Source: Oscillospiraceae bacterium (GTDB taxonomy: Bacteria; Bacillota; Clostridia; Oscillospirales; Acutalibacteraceae). Taken from it: DNA of 51,804 nucleotides. Positions 1-8,572 of this stretch are shown here, piece after piece. Within the stretch, counting starts at the first letter, position 1. The number at the start of each line of letters is the position of its first letter. The notes beneath the pieces were generated by a model. The model was not told the origin of the DNA. It saw only the letters and a list, made by a program, of their open reading frames with translations, and searched no databases. Location of the stretch: contig SVPV01000015.1 of NCBI GenBank assembly GCA_015065725.1, positions 1-51,804 on the forward strand, in the 5' to 3' direction. Position numbers and translations under genes: made by a program.

Positions 1-49
1 CGCATAAGGTTTCTTATGTACCTGCCGTGTACTTTTCGTGTACTTCGGC

Positions 50-93
50 AAAAAAAGAAACCCGAAAACCCTTGTAAAATAAGGGTTTTCGGG
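50..93 (-). terminator. Rho-independent terminator of guaA
   Basis: A perfect 13-bp stem, CCCGAAAACCCTT (61-73) with AAGGGTTTTCGGG (81-93), has a 7-nt loop. Read on the minus strand it is followed by GTTTCTTTTTTT. It lies just downstream of the GMP synthase stop codon. Confidence 0.9.
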
Positions 94-103
94 GATGTGA
101 CTA

Positions 104-1084
104 CTATTCCCACTCAATTGTGCCGATGGGCTTAGGTGTCAGGTCTAAGAGTACGCGGTTTATTCCCTCTACCTCGTGGGTGATGCGGTCGGTGATGCGA
201 TGAAGAAGTGCATAGGGGATTTCCTCGATTGTGGCGGTCATAGCGTCGGTTGTGTTTACCGCACGAATGATTGCCGGCCAACCCTCATAACGCTTATCGT
301 CACGAACGCCTACGCTCTTCATATCGGGTACTGCAATAAAGTACTGCCAAACCTTACCTGCAAGGCCGTTTTTATCAAATTCCTCACGAAGAATTGCGTC
401 TGCTTCGCGAAGAGCGTGAAGTCTATCTCTGGTAATAGCACCAAGGCAACGAACACCAAGACCGGGGCCTGGGAATGGCTGACGGTAAACCATTCCGTGA
501 GGAAGACCTAATGCCTCACCAACAACACGTACCTCATCTTTATAAAGAAGCTTTACAGGCTCAACCAACTCGAACTGCATATCTTCGGGCAGACCGCCAA
601 CATTATGGTGTGCCTTTACACCGTCAGATTCAAGTATATCGGGGTAAATTGTACCCTGTGCCAAGAAAGAAATACCCTCTAATTTGCTAGCCTCTTCGTC
701 AAAGACCTTAATAAACTCACCGCCAATGATTTTACGCTTTTGTTCGGGGGCAGAAACACCCTCTAAAAGACCTAAGAAACGGTCGGTAGCGTCAACATAT
801 ATAAGGTTAGCATCTAGCTCTTTGCCGAAAACTTCGATAACCTGCTCGCTCTCGCCCTTACGCATAAGACCGTGATTAACGTGTACACAAACAAGCTGTT
901 TTCCAATGGCTTTAATGAGAAGTGCGGCTACAACAGAGCTGTCAACACCGCCTGACAAAGCCAAAAGCACCTTTTTATCGCCCACCTGTTTTCTGACGGC
1001 AGCTACCTGTTCTGCAATAAAAGCGTCAGCTAATTCTTTGGTTTTGATTCTTGCCATATTTTCCGGTCTTTTATTAGAATCCAT
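104..1084 (-). CDS. guaA: GMP synthase, ATP-pyrophosphatase subunit (stand-alone)
   Basis: Catalyses the ATP-dependent amination of XMP to GMP in cytosolic purine synthesis. The 326-residue protein opens almost directly with the N-type ATP-pyrophosphatase domain: the PP-loop ALSGGVDSS is near residue 43, followed by VHVNHGLMR, LAQGTIYPD, KAHHNVGGLPE and FPGPGLGVR. The dimerisation domain ends in the family-typical TIEWE. Usual bacterial GuaA is about 510 residues with an N-terminal class I glutamine amidotransferase; that half is missing. The ATG at 1084 has GGGGGAAA just upstream and nothing amidotransferase-like precedes it, so this looks like the two-subunit form known in archaea. The glutaminase subunit would have to be encoded elsewhere, or the enzyme uses free ammonia (inference). 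It has its own promoter at 1131-1159 and a strong terminator. Confidence 0.95.
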   Translation of the reverse strand: MDSNKRPENMARIKTKELADAFIAEQVAAVRKQVGDKKVLLALSGGVDSSVVAALLIKAIGKQLVCVHVNHGLMRKGESEQVIEVFGKELDANLIYVDATDRFLGLLEGVSAPEQKRKIIGGEFIKVFDEEASKLEGISFLAQGTIYPDILESDGVKAHHNVGGLPEDMQFELVEPVKLLYKDEVRVVGEALGLPHGMVYRQPFPGPGLGVRCLGAITRDRLHALREADAILREEFDKNGLAGKVWQYFIAVPDMKSVGVRDDKRYEGWPAIIRAVNTTDAMTATIEEIPYALLHRITDRITHEVEGINRVLLDLTPKPIGTIEWE

Positions 1085-1130
1085 TTTGTTTCCCCCGTTT
1101 TTATTAGTTAATAATTATATTAATAATATT

Positions 1131-1159
1131 ATTATAATCATCACATATTGATAAATCAA
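1131..1159 (-). promoter_or_regulatory. Sigma-A promoter of guaA
   Basis: On the minus strand, -35 TTGATT (1154-1159), a 17-bp spacer and -10 TATAAT (1131-1136), about 45 bp upstream of the guaA start codon. Confidence 0.75.
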
Positions 1160-1185
1160 TTATTTTCTTGAATTTTTTTGTTTTT

Positions 1186-2256
1186 TTATAGCAAAATAAG
1201 CTGTTTTGGACTGTGAGTGAAGTTTTCGGCACCATTTTCGGTTATTAAAACCATATCCTCAATACGAACACCGAAACGCTCAGGAATATAAATTCCAGGC
1301 TCTACCGTCATAAGCATACCGCTTTGCAAAACCTCGTTACAAGAAGGACTGCAAGAGGGAGCCTCGTGAATTTCAAGTCCTAAACTGTGACCTAAAGCAT
1401 GACCGAAATATTTACCGTAACCCTTATCAGCGATTATTTTTCGGGCGGCGGCATCTACTGCAGAGCCTAGAAGTCCGGCTTTTATAGTATCAAGACCTTT
1501 TAGCTGGGCGTCAAGCACCGTTTGGTAAACCTCTTGTTGTTCATCGGTGATATGTCCTACGGCTACCGTTCTTGTCATATCCGAGCAGTAACCTTGGACA
1601 CACGCCCCGAAGTCAAGGGTTATAAAATCCCCTTTTTTTATCTGTTTATCGGTCGGTACACCGTGCGGAAGTGAGGAGTTTTTGCCCGAAACCGCAATGG
1701 TATCAAATGCGACGCCGTCGCTACCCTCACGCCGCATAAAAAACTCAAGCTCTAAAGCTATTTCACGCTCGGTTTTACCCTCTTTAATGAAATTTAAAAT
1801 ATGGCTAAAGGCTTTATCGGTTATGCTTTGTGCCGATTTTATAAGCTCTATTTCGTTTTTGGTCTTAATTTTGCGAAGTGCCAAAAGTGACTTGTCCATT
1901 TTAGAATCAAGGCTTATTTCTATTGGCGAAAGCTTTTCACAAAAAGCCTTATGCTCTTCTATACTTACGGTTGAGGTTTCGCAAAACAGTTTTTTAATAC
2001 CAAGCTCTAGTAGCTTTTCCTTTATCTGAGAAAAGGTCTTTTTAGCTAGTATTACCTCTGTATTAGTGACGGTAGAACTAGCCTTTTCAAAATAGCGGAA
2101 ATCAAAAAAAGAAAAACTGCCCTTATTTGTTATAAGAACAACACCCGCCGACGATTTAAACCCCGTAATATATTGTCGCGAGATGTCAGAGGTTATAAGA
2201 AATCCCTCGTCTTCGTTTAGTGATAAGCATAACTGTTTTATTCTATCATTTTTCAT
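1186..2256 (-). CDS. M24 family Xaa-Pro aminopeptidase / dipeptidase
   Basis: Cytosolic metallopeptidase that releases residues preceding proline. An N-terminal creatinase-like domain (about residues 1-125) is followed by a pita-bread M24 catalytic domain. The five metal ligands are recognisable: two Asp in LDFGACVQGYCSDMTRT, His in GHSLGLEIHE, Glu in MTVEPGIYIP and Glu in GVRIEDMV. At about 356 residues it has the usual size. An in-frame GTG at 2265 directly follows the symporter stop, but the ATG at 2256 is better placed behind AGGTGAAG, which overlaps that stop codon, so 2256 is chosen. The abutting genes imply co-transcription and translational coupling with the alanine/glycine symporter, consistent with peptide and amino acid use. 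Substrate preference cannot be read from sequence. Confidence 0.93.
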   Translation of the reverse strand: MKNDRIKQLCLSLNEDEGFLITSDISRQYITGFKSSAGVVLITNKGSFSFFDFRYFEKASSTVTNTEVILAKKTFSQIKEKLLELGIKKLFCETSTVSIEEHKAFCEKLSPIEISLDSKMDKSLLALRKIKTKNEIELIKSAQSITDKAFSHILNFIKEGKTEREIALELEFFMRREGSDGVAFDTIAVSGKNSSLPHGVPTDKQIKKGDFITLDFGACVQGYCSDMTRTVAVGHITDEQQEVYQTVLDAQLKGLDTIKAGLLGSAVDAAARKIIADKGYGKYFGHALGHSLGLEIHEAPSCSPSCNEVLQSGMLMTVEPGIYIPERFGVRIEDMVLITENGAENFTHSPKQLILL

Positions 2257-2265
2257 AAACTTCAC

Positions 2266-3585
2266 CTATTTTGTTATGTTTTTAAAGCCTTTAAAAAGCA
2301 AAAAGACGGCAATTACATTGGGGATTGACATAATAGAATTTAAAATTTCGGAAAAAGACCAAATTTTATCTACCGAAATGAGCGGGCATAACACACATGC
2401 GGCAGAAAATAAAAATTTATATACTAGTCCGCCTGTTTTACCGTATAGAAATTCGGCGGCCACCGTGCCGTAGGCTCCCCATCCAAGCACCGACGAGATA
2501 CCGAAAAGCATTAAAAAGATGGCTAGTATATACTTGGATATTGCACCAAAGGTGTTCTCGAATCCGCTTAACGCTAATAAAAGTCCTGTATCGGTGCCGT
2601 AGGTTATTTCTTTATTACCCAAAAGAATAACAAGTGCGGTAAGCAGACAAACGGCGGTGTCTATAAAAACCTCCGCAATTCCAAGCTCGCCCTCGGTTTT
2701 AGGGTTTTTGTTATTGCTTACAGCGTGGGCAACTGTTGCACTGCCCATACCCGCTTCGTTTGAAACTATGCCTCTTACTATTCCGGTTTTGAGGGTTAAA
2801 AAAAGAGAAGTGACCGCACCGCCCGTTACAGCTTTTGGGGTAAATGCACCCTCTAAAATCATAGCAAGCACCTGCGGTAAACGGTCAAAATTAAGTAAAA
2901 TAACCGCCAGACTAGAGGCAGTATAAAACAAAAGTAAAAAGGGAATTGTTTTTTCACAGGTTTTAGCAACACTGTCTATTCCGCTTAAAAGTAAAAAGCC
3001 TATAAAAACAGCAGTTATAAGAGAAAAGCAGACCGAAACTTCTAAAGAAAATTTAAAATTCTTCGGGAAAATATTTAAAAGTCCCGAAAGGCTGGTGTTT
3101 ATCTGAATTAAATTGCCTGTACCTAAAGAAGCCAAAAGCAAAAGAGCCGAAAAACACACGCCCAAAGGTAAAAAGCGTTTAGGTAATCCGTATTTTACGG
3201 CATACATAGTTCCGCCCACAAAGCCGTTTTGCATACTTTTTTTAAAGTAGACCGCAATATATATTTCGGTGTATTTAATAATCATAGCAAAAGCCGAGGA
3301 AACCACTAGCCAAAATACCACACCTGCACCGCAAAGTGCAATAGCACCCGAAACACCCACAATATTGCCTGTACCGATAGTAGCGGCAAGAGCGGTACAC
3401 ATAGCTCCCTTAGAGCTTACGCCGTTGGTTGAATTTTTGTGAGAAAACAAATCTTTAATTAAGGTTTTAAAGGCGTTTTTAAGCCCTAAAAATTGAAAAA
3501 ATTTTGTTTTAAAGCTTAAATACACACCAAAAACAAAAATCATTAAAACCGACAAGGCACCGGTAATGTTGTTGAGAGTATTCAT
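2266..3585 (-). CDS. Sodium:alanine/glycine symporter (AGCS family)
   Basis: Integral membrane Na+-coupled importer of alanine or glycine. It has about 11 hydrophobic segments over 439 residues and AGCS hallmarks: GAMCTALAATIGTGNIVGVSGAI near residue 65 (part of the AGCS signature), GGAVTSLFLTLKTGIVRGIVSNEAGMGSA in the middle (SNEAGMGS is highly conserved) and a hydrophobic C-terminus. A TTG at 3597 is an alternative start, but GGGTGAT lies 6 nt upstream of the ATG at 3585, so that is preferred. Downstream the M24 peptidase abuts it. Upstream on the same strand is a structured RNA ending in a terminator (3645-3682) only about 60 bp before the start, which may attenuate the gene or be independent. 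Confidence 0.93.
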   Translation of the reverse strand: MNTLNNITGALSVLMIFVFGVYLSFKTKFFQFLGLKNAFKTLIKDLFSHKNSTNGVSSKGAMCTALAATIGTGNIVGVSGAIALCGAGVVFWLVVSSAFAMIIKYTEIYIAVYFKKSMQNGFVGGTMYAVKYGLPKRFLPLGVCFSALLLLASLGTGNLIQINTSLSGLLNIFPKNFKFSLEVSVCFSLITAVFIGFLLLSGIDSVAKTCEKTIPFLLLFYTASSLAVILLNFDRLPQVLAMILEGAFTPKAVTGGAVTSLFLTLKTGIVRGIVSNEAGMGSATVAHAVSNNKNPKTEGELGIAEVFIDTAVCLLTALVILLGNKEITYGTDTGLLLALSGFENTFGAISKYILAIFLMLFGISSVLGWGAYGTVAAEFLYGKTGGLVYKFLFSAACVLCPLISVDKIWSFSEILNSIMSIPNVIAVFLLFKGFKNITK

Positions 3586-3644
3586 ACTATCACCCAAAAC
3601 ATACTATGCGATATTGCGGTTTAAAAGACTAATTGCAAGGCGAA

Positions 3645-3682
3645 AAACCATAGCGGCAAAGGTGAAATTTCCCCTTTGCCGC
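3645..3682 (-). terminator. Intrinsic terminator of the structured RNA upstream of the symporter
   Basis: Stem GCGGCAAAGG (3653-3662) with CCTTTGCCGC (3673-3682) continues inward through GAAATTTC. On the minus strand the sequence after it is TATGGTTTTTCG. It ends the 3653-3850 RNA and lies between it and the symporter start. Confidence 0.7.
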
Positions 3683-3850
3683 GTGTTGATCATATTCTAC
3701 GCCCACCCTGCCGTAGCGTGCTTAAGATAACCTGCAAAAAAGCAGGTGGGTGTCTGCCGTACAGCTTCGAGCTCCCTTCTTCCGAACTCGGCACCGCCGC
3801 GGGAGGTCTGCATACCCACTGTACGAGCTGTGACCCCAAGAAATAGGTTG
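3653..3850 (-). ncRNA. Structured non-coding RNA, class uncertain (raiA-like candidate)
   Basis: A GC-rich, non-coding block of about 200 nt ends in an intrinsic terminator. Read on the minus strand, in order: CGTACAG, then TGGGT, then CTCCC paired with GGGAG around a small GCCGAGUUCGG hairpin, then CTGTACG, then ACCCACCTGC, an internal CCTGC/GCAGG hairpin, and GCAGGGTGGG. CGTACAG pairs with CTGTACG. TGGGT can pair with ACCCA across that helix (pseudoknot), and ACCCACCTGC can alternatively pair with GCAGGGTGGG. The size, pseudoknot and gut-Clostridia setting fit the raiA motif; 6S RNA is an alternative but lacks such pseudoknots. A cis-acting leader of the symporter is also possible. The family name is a guess; the structured RNA itself is well supported by the pairing and terminator. 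Confidence 0.55.
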
Positions 3851-3887
3851 TAGGGTTATAAAAGTCACAATTCGCGAACAGGGCAGG

Positions 3888-3925
3888 ACAATTAACAGTT
3901 AATAGTTAATAGTTAATAGTGAAAA
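3888..3925. repeat. Short tandem repeat TTAATAG
   Basis: Three to four consecutive copies of the heptamer TTAATAG (AACAG-TTAATAG-TTAATAG-TTAATAG-TG) lie between the structured RNA and the DUF1292 gene. No function is visible. Confidence 0.6.
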
Positions 3926-3967
3926 GTGAACAGGTAAGGTGTCGGCAAAGCCGACCGATTATACTAC

Positions 3968-4279
3968 TTAATTTTCCTCTATCTCAAAGAAATTTTCAAG
4001 TCTGTCAACAAAGGCGTCGGCAATAGTTTCATACTCGTCATCGTCCTCTATTTCAGAGAAATATTCCTCGCCGTCCTCCTCGTCAACACGTACAATTACA
4101 AGCTCGCCGCTTTCTTCGAGTGTCTTTTTAGGGTCGTCATAAATCGGCAACATAGCAAGATATCTACCTGTGTCGGTTTCAATGGCATCAAGCACCTCAA
4201 AGGTATATTCCTTACCGTTGTCGTCAGAAAGGGTTACTATATCGGGATTATATTCCTCATTTTTTATATTGTCACTCAT
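3968..4279 (-). CDS. DUF1292 family protein
   Basis: Small acidic cytosolic protein of 103 residues. The body NPDIVTLSDDNGKEYTFEVLD, then YLAMLPI and ELVIVRVDEEDGEEYFSEIEDDDEYETIADAF, is typical of the YrzB/DUF1292 family common in Firmicutes, whose function is unknown. In other Clostridia it often sits near alaS/yrrL-type genes; that context is absent here. The start has AGGAGAAAATTT upstream and its own promoter (4312-4340), so it appears to be transcribed alone. Confidence 0.85.
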   Translation of the reverse strand: MSDNIKNEEYNPDIVTLSDDNGKEYTFEVLDAIETDTGRYLAMLPIYDDPKKTLEESGELVIVRVDEEDGEEYFSEIEDDDEYETIADAFVDRLENFFEIEEN

Positions 4280-4311
4280 AAATTTTCTCCTTTATACTAT
4301 TTGCTAACACC

Positions 4312-4340
4312 ATTTTAATATACAAGTTAAAATTAGTCAA
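4312..4340 (-). promoter_or_regulatory. Promoter of the DUF1292 gene
   Basis: Minus strand: TTGACT (4335-4340), a 17-bp spacer and TAAAAT (4312-4317), about 33 bp upstream of the start codon. Confidence 0.65.
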
Positions 4341-4347
4341 TCAAATT

Positions 4348-6255
4348 TTAATTTTTAAGGTTTTCTTGCGGATTATGTGCTAAATGACTCTGTATTTCGT
4401 GTTCAAGAACTCTACGGAACTGTGTTTCGTAAAGCTCTTTGTAATGCTCGCTCTTATCGAGCAATTCGTCGTGAGTTCCGCATTCCGAAACAACACCGTT
4501 TTCTATAACCATAATATTGTCCGCCGCAAGCACGGTTGAAAGACGGTGGGCAATTACAAGGCAGGTGCGGTTTTTCATAACCTTTTCAAGTGCGGTTTGT
4601 ATAAGATTTTCCGAAATTGAATCAAGCGATGAGGTTGCCTCGTCCAAAATTAAAATTTTAGGGTTTTTAAGTACAACACGTGCAATAGATATACGCTGTT
4701 TTTCACCGCCTGAAAGCTTAAGTCCGCGGTTGCCGACTACCGTATCGTATTTTTCGGGAAGCGACATAATAAAATCATAAATATTTGCAGTTTTGCAGGC
4801 GGCGTCAATTTCCTCCATAGTGGCGTTTTCCTTGGCATATAAAAGGTTTTCAAGCACCGTACCGTTAAACAAATAGGTGTCCTGTGTTACAAGACCTATG
4901 TTTTGGCGAAGATAGGAAAGGTCATATTGACGAACGTCTATATTTGCTACCGAAACACTACCCGACTTTACGTCATAAAGACGGGGAATCATACCTATAA
5001 TGGTGGATTTGCCTGCACCCGACGAGCCAACAATGGCGTGCATCTTGCCGTTGGGTACGCGGAAGCTGACGCCCGACAAAACCTCCTTGCCTCTGCCATA
5101 GGAAAAGTGTACGTCTTTAAATTCTATACTGCTGTCACTAAGGTCGGGGCAAAGCGGATTTTTGGGACTTGTCACCTCAAGCGGTCGGTCAAGGTATTCA
5201 AAAATACGGGTAAAAAGTGCTAGCGACCTTACAAAATCAACCTCTAAATTAAGCAGCATACGTACAGGCTGATACAGTCTGTTTACTAGCGATACAACAA
5301 TTGTAATATCACCTACTGTAAGCGAGGAATCGGTGCGGCTGATAATTAAAAATCCGCCCGCAAAGTATATAAGTAAGGGGGCTATTTGAATAAACATACC
5401 AAGAAACACGTGGAACCAACTGCCCGCACGATGTTCTTTAATTGTAATGCTTGTAACGTCAGAGTTTATTTCTTTGAATTTTTTAAGTTCTGCCTTTTCG
5501 CGTGTGAAAAGCTTTACAAGCATTGAGCCACTGACCGATAGCGTTTCGTCAACGTGCTGATTCATAACGTCCTGTTTTTCTTGAGCCTCACTCAAAAGCT
5601 CCCAGCGTTTTTTGCCTACCGCTTTTGTTGGTAAAATTAACACAGGAATTATAATAATTCCCACAATTGCCAAACGCCAATCGGTATAAAAAAGATAAAA
5701 AACAGAGGTCGCAATAGTCAATATATTGCTAACTATCGATGTGAGTGTGCCTGATATTACGGTGCTAACGCCATTAATGTCGCTGTTCATACGGGTTATG
5801 ATATCGCCCTGTTTTTCGCTTGTAAAAAAAGAGTGCGACATCTGTTGGAGATGGTCGTACATTTGGTTTCGCATATCCTGTATTATCTTTTGTGAAATCC
5901 ATGAATTTATGTACTGTTCAAGCACGCTTATAATTTGCGATAATGATAACACAACAAAGGCAAGCACCAAAAGAATGGCGAGTGTTTTTATAGAACTGTT
6001 ATCGGAAATAATTTCGTCTACAATTCTACCCGTAATAGCGGCGGGAAACAAGCCTAAAACGGCAGATACCGCCAGTGCTATAAAAACAAGAGTAAACTGA
6101 AAAACATAAGGCTTTAAATAGCCTGCAATTCTTTTAAGCAGTGCCGCCGATACTTTTGGGCGGTTTTGTTTTTCCTCCTCGGTTAAAAAACCGCGGGGAC
6201 CTAACGGCCGCATTCCACGCATACCGGGCGGTGGAGGCATTGAGGGTGGTCGCAT
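4348..6255 (-). CDS. ABC transporter, fused membrane/ATPase half-exporter (MdlB/MsbA type)
   Basis: Type IV ABC half-exporter of 635 residues, expected to dimerise. Six transmembrane segments span about residues 50-330. The nucleotide-binding domain (about 370-610) carries Walker A GSSGAGKST, Q-loop VTQDTYLFNGTV, signature LSGGEKQR, Walker B ILILDEATS and H-loop IAHRLST. The substrate (lipid, drug or peptide) cannot be assigned, and there is no partner half-transporter next to it, so a homodimer is likely. The odd feature is the first 25 residues, rich in Pro, Met, Gly and Arg and predicted cytosolic and disordered. It has a consensus promoter (6295-6323) and an AGGAG ribosome binding site. 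Confidence 0.93.
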   Translation of the reverse strand: MRPPSMPPPPGMRGMRPLGPRGFLTEEEKQNRPKVSAALLKRIAGYLKPYVFQFTLVFIALAVSAVLGLFPAAITGRIVDEIISDNSSIKTLAILLVLAFVVLSLSQIISVLEQYINSWISQKIIQDMRNQMYDHLQQMSHSFFTSEKQGDIITRMNSDINGVSTVISGTLTSIVSNILTIATSVFYLFYTDWRLAIVGIIIIPVLILPTKAVGKKRWELLSEAQEKQDVMNQHVDETLSVSGSMLVKLFTREKAELKKFKEINSDVTSITIKEHRAGSWFHVFLGMFIQIAPLLIYFAGGFLIISRTDSSLTVGDITIVVSLVNRLYQPVRMLLNLEVDFVRSLALFTRIFEYLDRPLEVTSPKNPLCPDLSDSSIEFKDVHFSYGRGKEVLSGVSFRVPNGKMHAIVGSSGAGKSTIIGMIPRLYDVKSGSVSVANIDVRQYDLSYLRQNIGLVTQDTYLFNGTVLENLLYAKENATMEEIDAACKTANIYDFIMSLPEKYDTVVGNRGLKLSGGEKQRISIARVVLKNPKILILDEATSSLDSISENLIQTALEKVMKNRTCLVIAHRLSTVLAADNIMVIENGVVSECGTHDELLDKSEHYKELYETQFRRVLEHEIQSHLAHNPQENLKN

Positions 6256-6294
6256 TTAAAAAACTCCTTTAAACTATCTATTTATATCACATTT

Positions 6295-6323
6295 ATTATA
6301 ACTTTACAAAAAAGATATGTCAA
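6295..6323 (-). promoter_or_regulatory. Consensus sigma-A promoter of the ABC exporter
   Basis: Minus strand: TTGACA (6318-6323), exactly 17 bp, TATAAT (6295-6300). Both hexamers are perfect. Confidence 0.85.
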
Positions 6324-6338
6324 TTTAAAAAGAAAAAT

Positions 6339-6363
6339 CCACTGCGGCGTTTTACCGCAGTGG
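6339..6363 (-). terminator. Terminator of pnp
   Basis: Stem CCACTGCGG (6339-6347) with CCGCAGTGG (6355-6363). On the minus strand it is followed by ATTTTTCTTTTT. Confidence 0.88.
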
Positions 6364-6376
6364 ATAATATTAAAAA

Positions 6377-8572
6377 TTACTTATCGCGTCTTTTAAAACC
6401 TTTTCTGTCACGGGGCTTTCTGTCGCGGGGTTGCTCGTCATCGGCACCCTCCTCAACAACAGCACCGTTAACCTCAACTAAAGCGTCGCGACGGGAAAGA
6501 TTAATTCTGCCTTGGTCGTCGATTTCGGTTACCTTTACAAGTACCTGGTCGCCAACTGTTACAACGTCCTCAACCTTTTCAACACGCTTAACATCAAGCT
6601 TTGAAATGTGAACAAGTCCCTCTTTACCGGGTGCGATTTCAACAAAAGCACCAAAGGTCATAAGTCTTGTAACCTTACCGCTATATACAGCACCGATTTC
6701 GGGGTCGTTAGCAATAAGCTCAACAATGCCTATAGCCTGCTTTGCTTTTTCAATATCAAGACCGGAAACATAAACGTGACCGTCTTCCTCGATATTGATT
6801 GTACAGTCGCACTGCTCTTGAATAGACTGAATAACCTTGCCTTGCTTGCCGATAACATCGCCGATCTTCTCGGGATTGATAACGGTTGTAAGCATCTTGG
6901 GTGCAAATTCAGAAAGCTCTGCTCTGGGTTCTGGTATAGCTTTAAGCATAACCTCGTCAAGAATATGAATACGAGCCTTGTGTGTTTTCTCAAAAGCCTC
7001 TTTAATGATTTCGGGGGTTAGACCGTGAACCTTTAGGTCCATCTGGATAGCGGTGATACCCTTGTGAGTACCCGCAACCTTAAAGTCCATATCGCCGTAG
7101 AAATCTTCAAGACCTTGAATGTCAACCATGGTCATAAAGTCGCCGTAAACGCCCTCGTCACCTGTGATAAGACCGCAGGAGATACCTGCAACGGGAGCCT
7201 TAATCGGAACACCGGCAGCCATAAGTGCCAAGGTAGAGCCGCAGATAGAACCCTGTGAGGTAGAGCCGTTAGAGGACAATACTTCGGAAACCACGCGGAT
7301 AGCATAGGGGAATTCCTCAACGCTGGGAATTACAGGAACTAAAGCCTTTTCTGCCAAAGCGCCGTGACCGATTTCACGTCTGCCGGGGCCACGAGATGGC
7401 TTTGTTTCGCCTACAGAATAGGAGGGGAAGTTGTAGTGGTGAATGTAACGCTTTTGTACTTCCTCGTCAAGACCGTCAAGCTTTTGTGCTTCACTTACAG
7501 GTGCTAGTGTTGCAACAGACAACACCTGTGTCTGACCGCGGGTAAACATACCTGAGCCGTGTACGCGTGGGAGTAAATCAACCTGAGCGGCTAGAGGACG
7601 GATTTCATCAATGCCTCTGCCGTCAACACGCTTGTGTTCGTTCTTAAGCCAATCGCGAACAACGTGTTTTTGAATTAAATACATAATTTCGTCAAGCTTA
7701 GCTTCACAACCCTCAAACTGAGCGTCGTACTTTTCGTGTACTGCATTATATATAGGTAGTAAAGCGGCATCGCGAACATTTTTGTCGTCTGTATCAAGAG
7801 CCTTTTTAACATCTTCAATGCAGAAAGCTTCAATATCTGCCATAATTTCGGGGTCGGGGTTAGAGGATTCAAATGTGAATTTCTTTTTACCGATTTCAGC
7901 AACTATACTGTTGATAAAAGCTACAACCTCTTGGTTAACCTTGTGACCTGCCATAATGCAGTCAAACATTAATTCGTCAGAGATTTCGTTACCGCCTGCC
8001 TCAATCATAGCAACAAGGTCAGCAGTAGAAGAAACGGTCAAGTTGAGGTCGGTTTTTGCTCTCTGCTCTAAAGTCGGGTTTATAACGATTTCGCCGTCAA
8101 CTAAACCTACGTTTGTGCTTGAAATCGGGCCATCCCACGGAATATCGGATACTGCTATAGCGGCAGAAACACCGATAGCGGCAGTAATTTCGGGTGAGCA
8201 GTCGGGATCAACCGACATAACGGTAGCTACAACCGAGCAATCGTTTCTCATATCCTTAGGGAATAAAGGACGGATAGGACGGTCAATACAGCGTGAAGCT
8301 AATATTGCCTTGTCGGTAGCTCTGCCCTCGCGGCGAGTAAATGAGCCGGGGAAACGACCTACCGAGTACATTTTCTCCTCATAATCAACAGATAACGGGA
8401 AGAAATCAACACCCTCGCGGGCTTTTGCAGATGCAGTTACGGTACAAAGAACACTTGTCTGACCGTAGGTTGCCAAAAATGCGGCGTTTGCAAGCTGTGC
8501 CATTTTGCCTGTCTCAAGCTTAAAGGGACGGCCTGCAATGGTTGTTTCATAAACCTTGTAGTTTTCAAACAT
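6377..8572 (-). CDS. pnp: Polyribonucleotide nucleotidyltransferase (PNPase)
   Basis: Phosphorolytic 3'-5' exoribonuclease of mRNA decay and RNA quality control, active as a trimer. The 731-residue protein has the full order: RNase PH domain 1 (from FKLETGKMAQLANA), a helical linker, RNase PH domain 2 (GRGIDEIRPLAAQVDLLPRVHGSGMFTRGQTQ, with GPGRREIGHG and SNGSTSQGSICGS), a KH domain (VIGKQGKVIQSIQEQ) and S1 (GKVTRLMTFGAFVEIAPGKEGLVHISKL). A basic tail ends in DRKGFKRRDK. An upstream in-frame ATG at 8635 exists, but the ATG at 8572 has AGGAGAA 8 nt upstream and matches the family start MFENYKVYE. rpsO lies upstream on the same strand, the conserved rpsO-pnp order, separated by a hairpin. Confidence 0.97.
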   Translation of the reverse strand: MFENYKVYETTIAGRPFKLETGKMAQLANAAFLATYGQTSVLCTVTASAKAREGVDFFPLSVDYEEKMYSVGRFPGSFTRREGRATDKAILASRCIDRPIRPLFPKDMRNDCSVVATVMSVDPDCSPEITAAIGVSAAIAVSDIPWDGPISSTNVGLVDGEIVINPTLEQRAKTDLNLTVSSTADLVAMIEAGGNEISDELMFDCIMAGHKVNQEVVAFINSIVAEIGKKKFTFESSNPDPEIMADIEAFCIEDVKKALDTDDKNVRDAALLPIYNAVHEKYDAQFEGCEAKLDEIMYLIQKHVVRDWLKNEHKRVDGRGIDEIRPLAAQVDLLPRVHGSGMFTRGQTQVLSVATLAPVSEAQKLDGLDEEVQKRYIHHYNFPSYSVGETKPSRGPGRREIGHGALAEKALVPVIPSVEEFPYAIRVVSEVLSSNGSTSQGSICGSTLALMAAGVPIKAPVAGISCGLITGDEGVYGDFMTMVDIQGLEDFYGDMDFKVAGTHKGITAIQMDLKVHGLTPEIIKEAFEKTHKARIHILDEVMLKAIPEPRAELSEFAPKMLTTVINPEKIGDVIGKQGKVIQSIQEQCDCTINIEEDGHVYVSGLDIEKAKQAIGIVELIANDPEIGAVYSGKVTRLMTFGAFVEIAPGKEGLVHISKLDVKRVEKVEDVVTVGDQVLVKVTEIDDQGRINLSRRDALVEVNGAVVEEGADDEQPRDRKPRDRKGFKRRDK

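Noticed and set aside
2257-2265. GTG start of the M24 peptidase
   Set aside because: The ATG at 2256 is correctly spaced from AGGTGAAG; the GTG overlaps that site.
3690-3850. 5S rRNA or SRP RNA in the structured block upstream of the symporter
   Set aside because: The conserved 5S core and the SRP GGAAG/AGCAGC apical loop are not present; no rRNA operon is near.
3598-3850. Glycine riboswitch before the alanine/glycine symporter
   Set aside because: The conserved glycine aptamer core sequences were not found on either strand.
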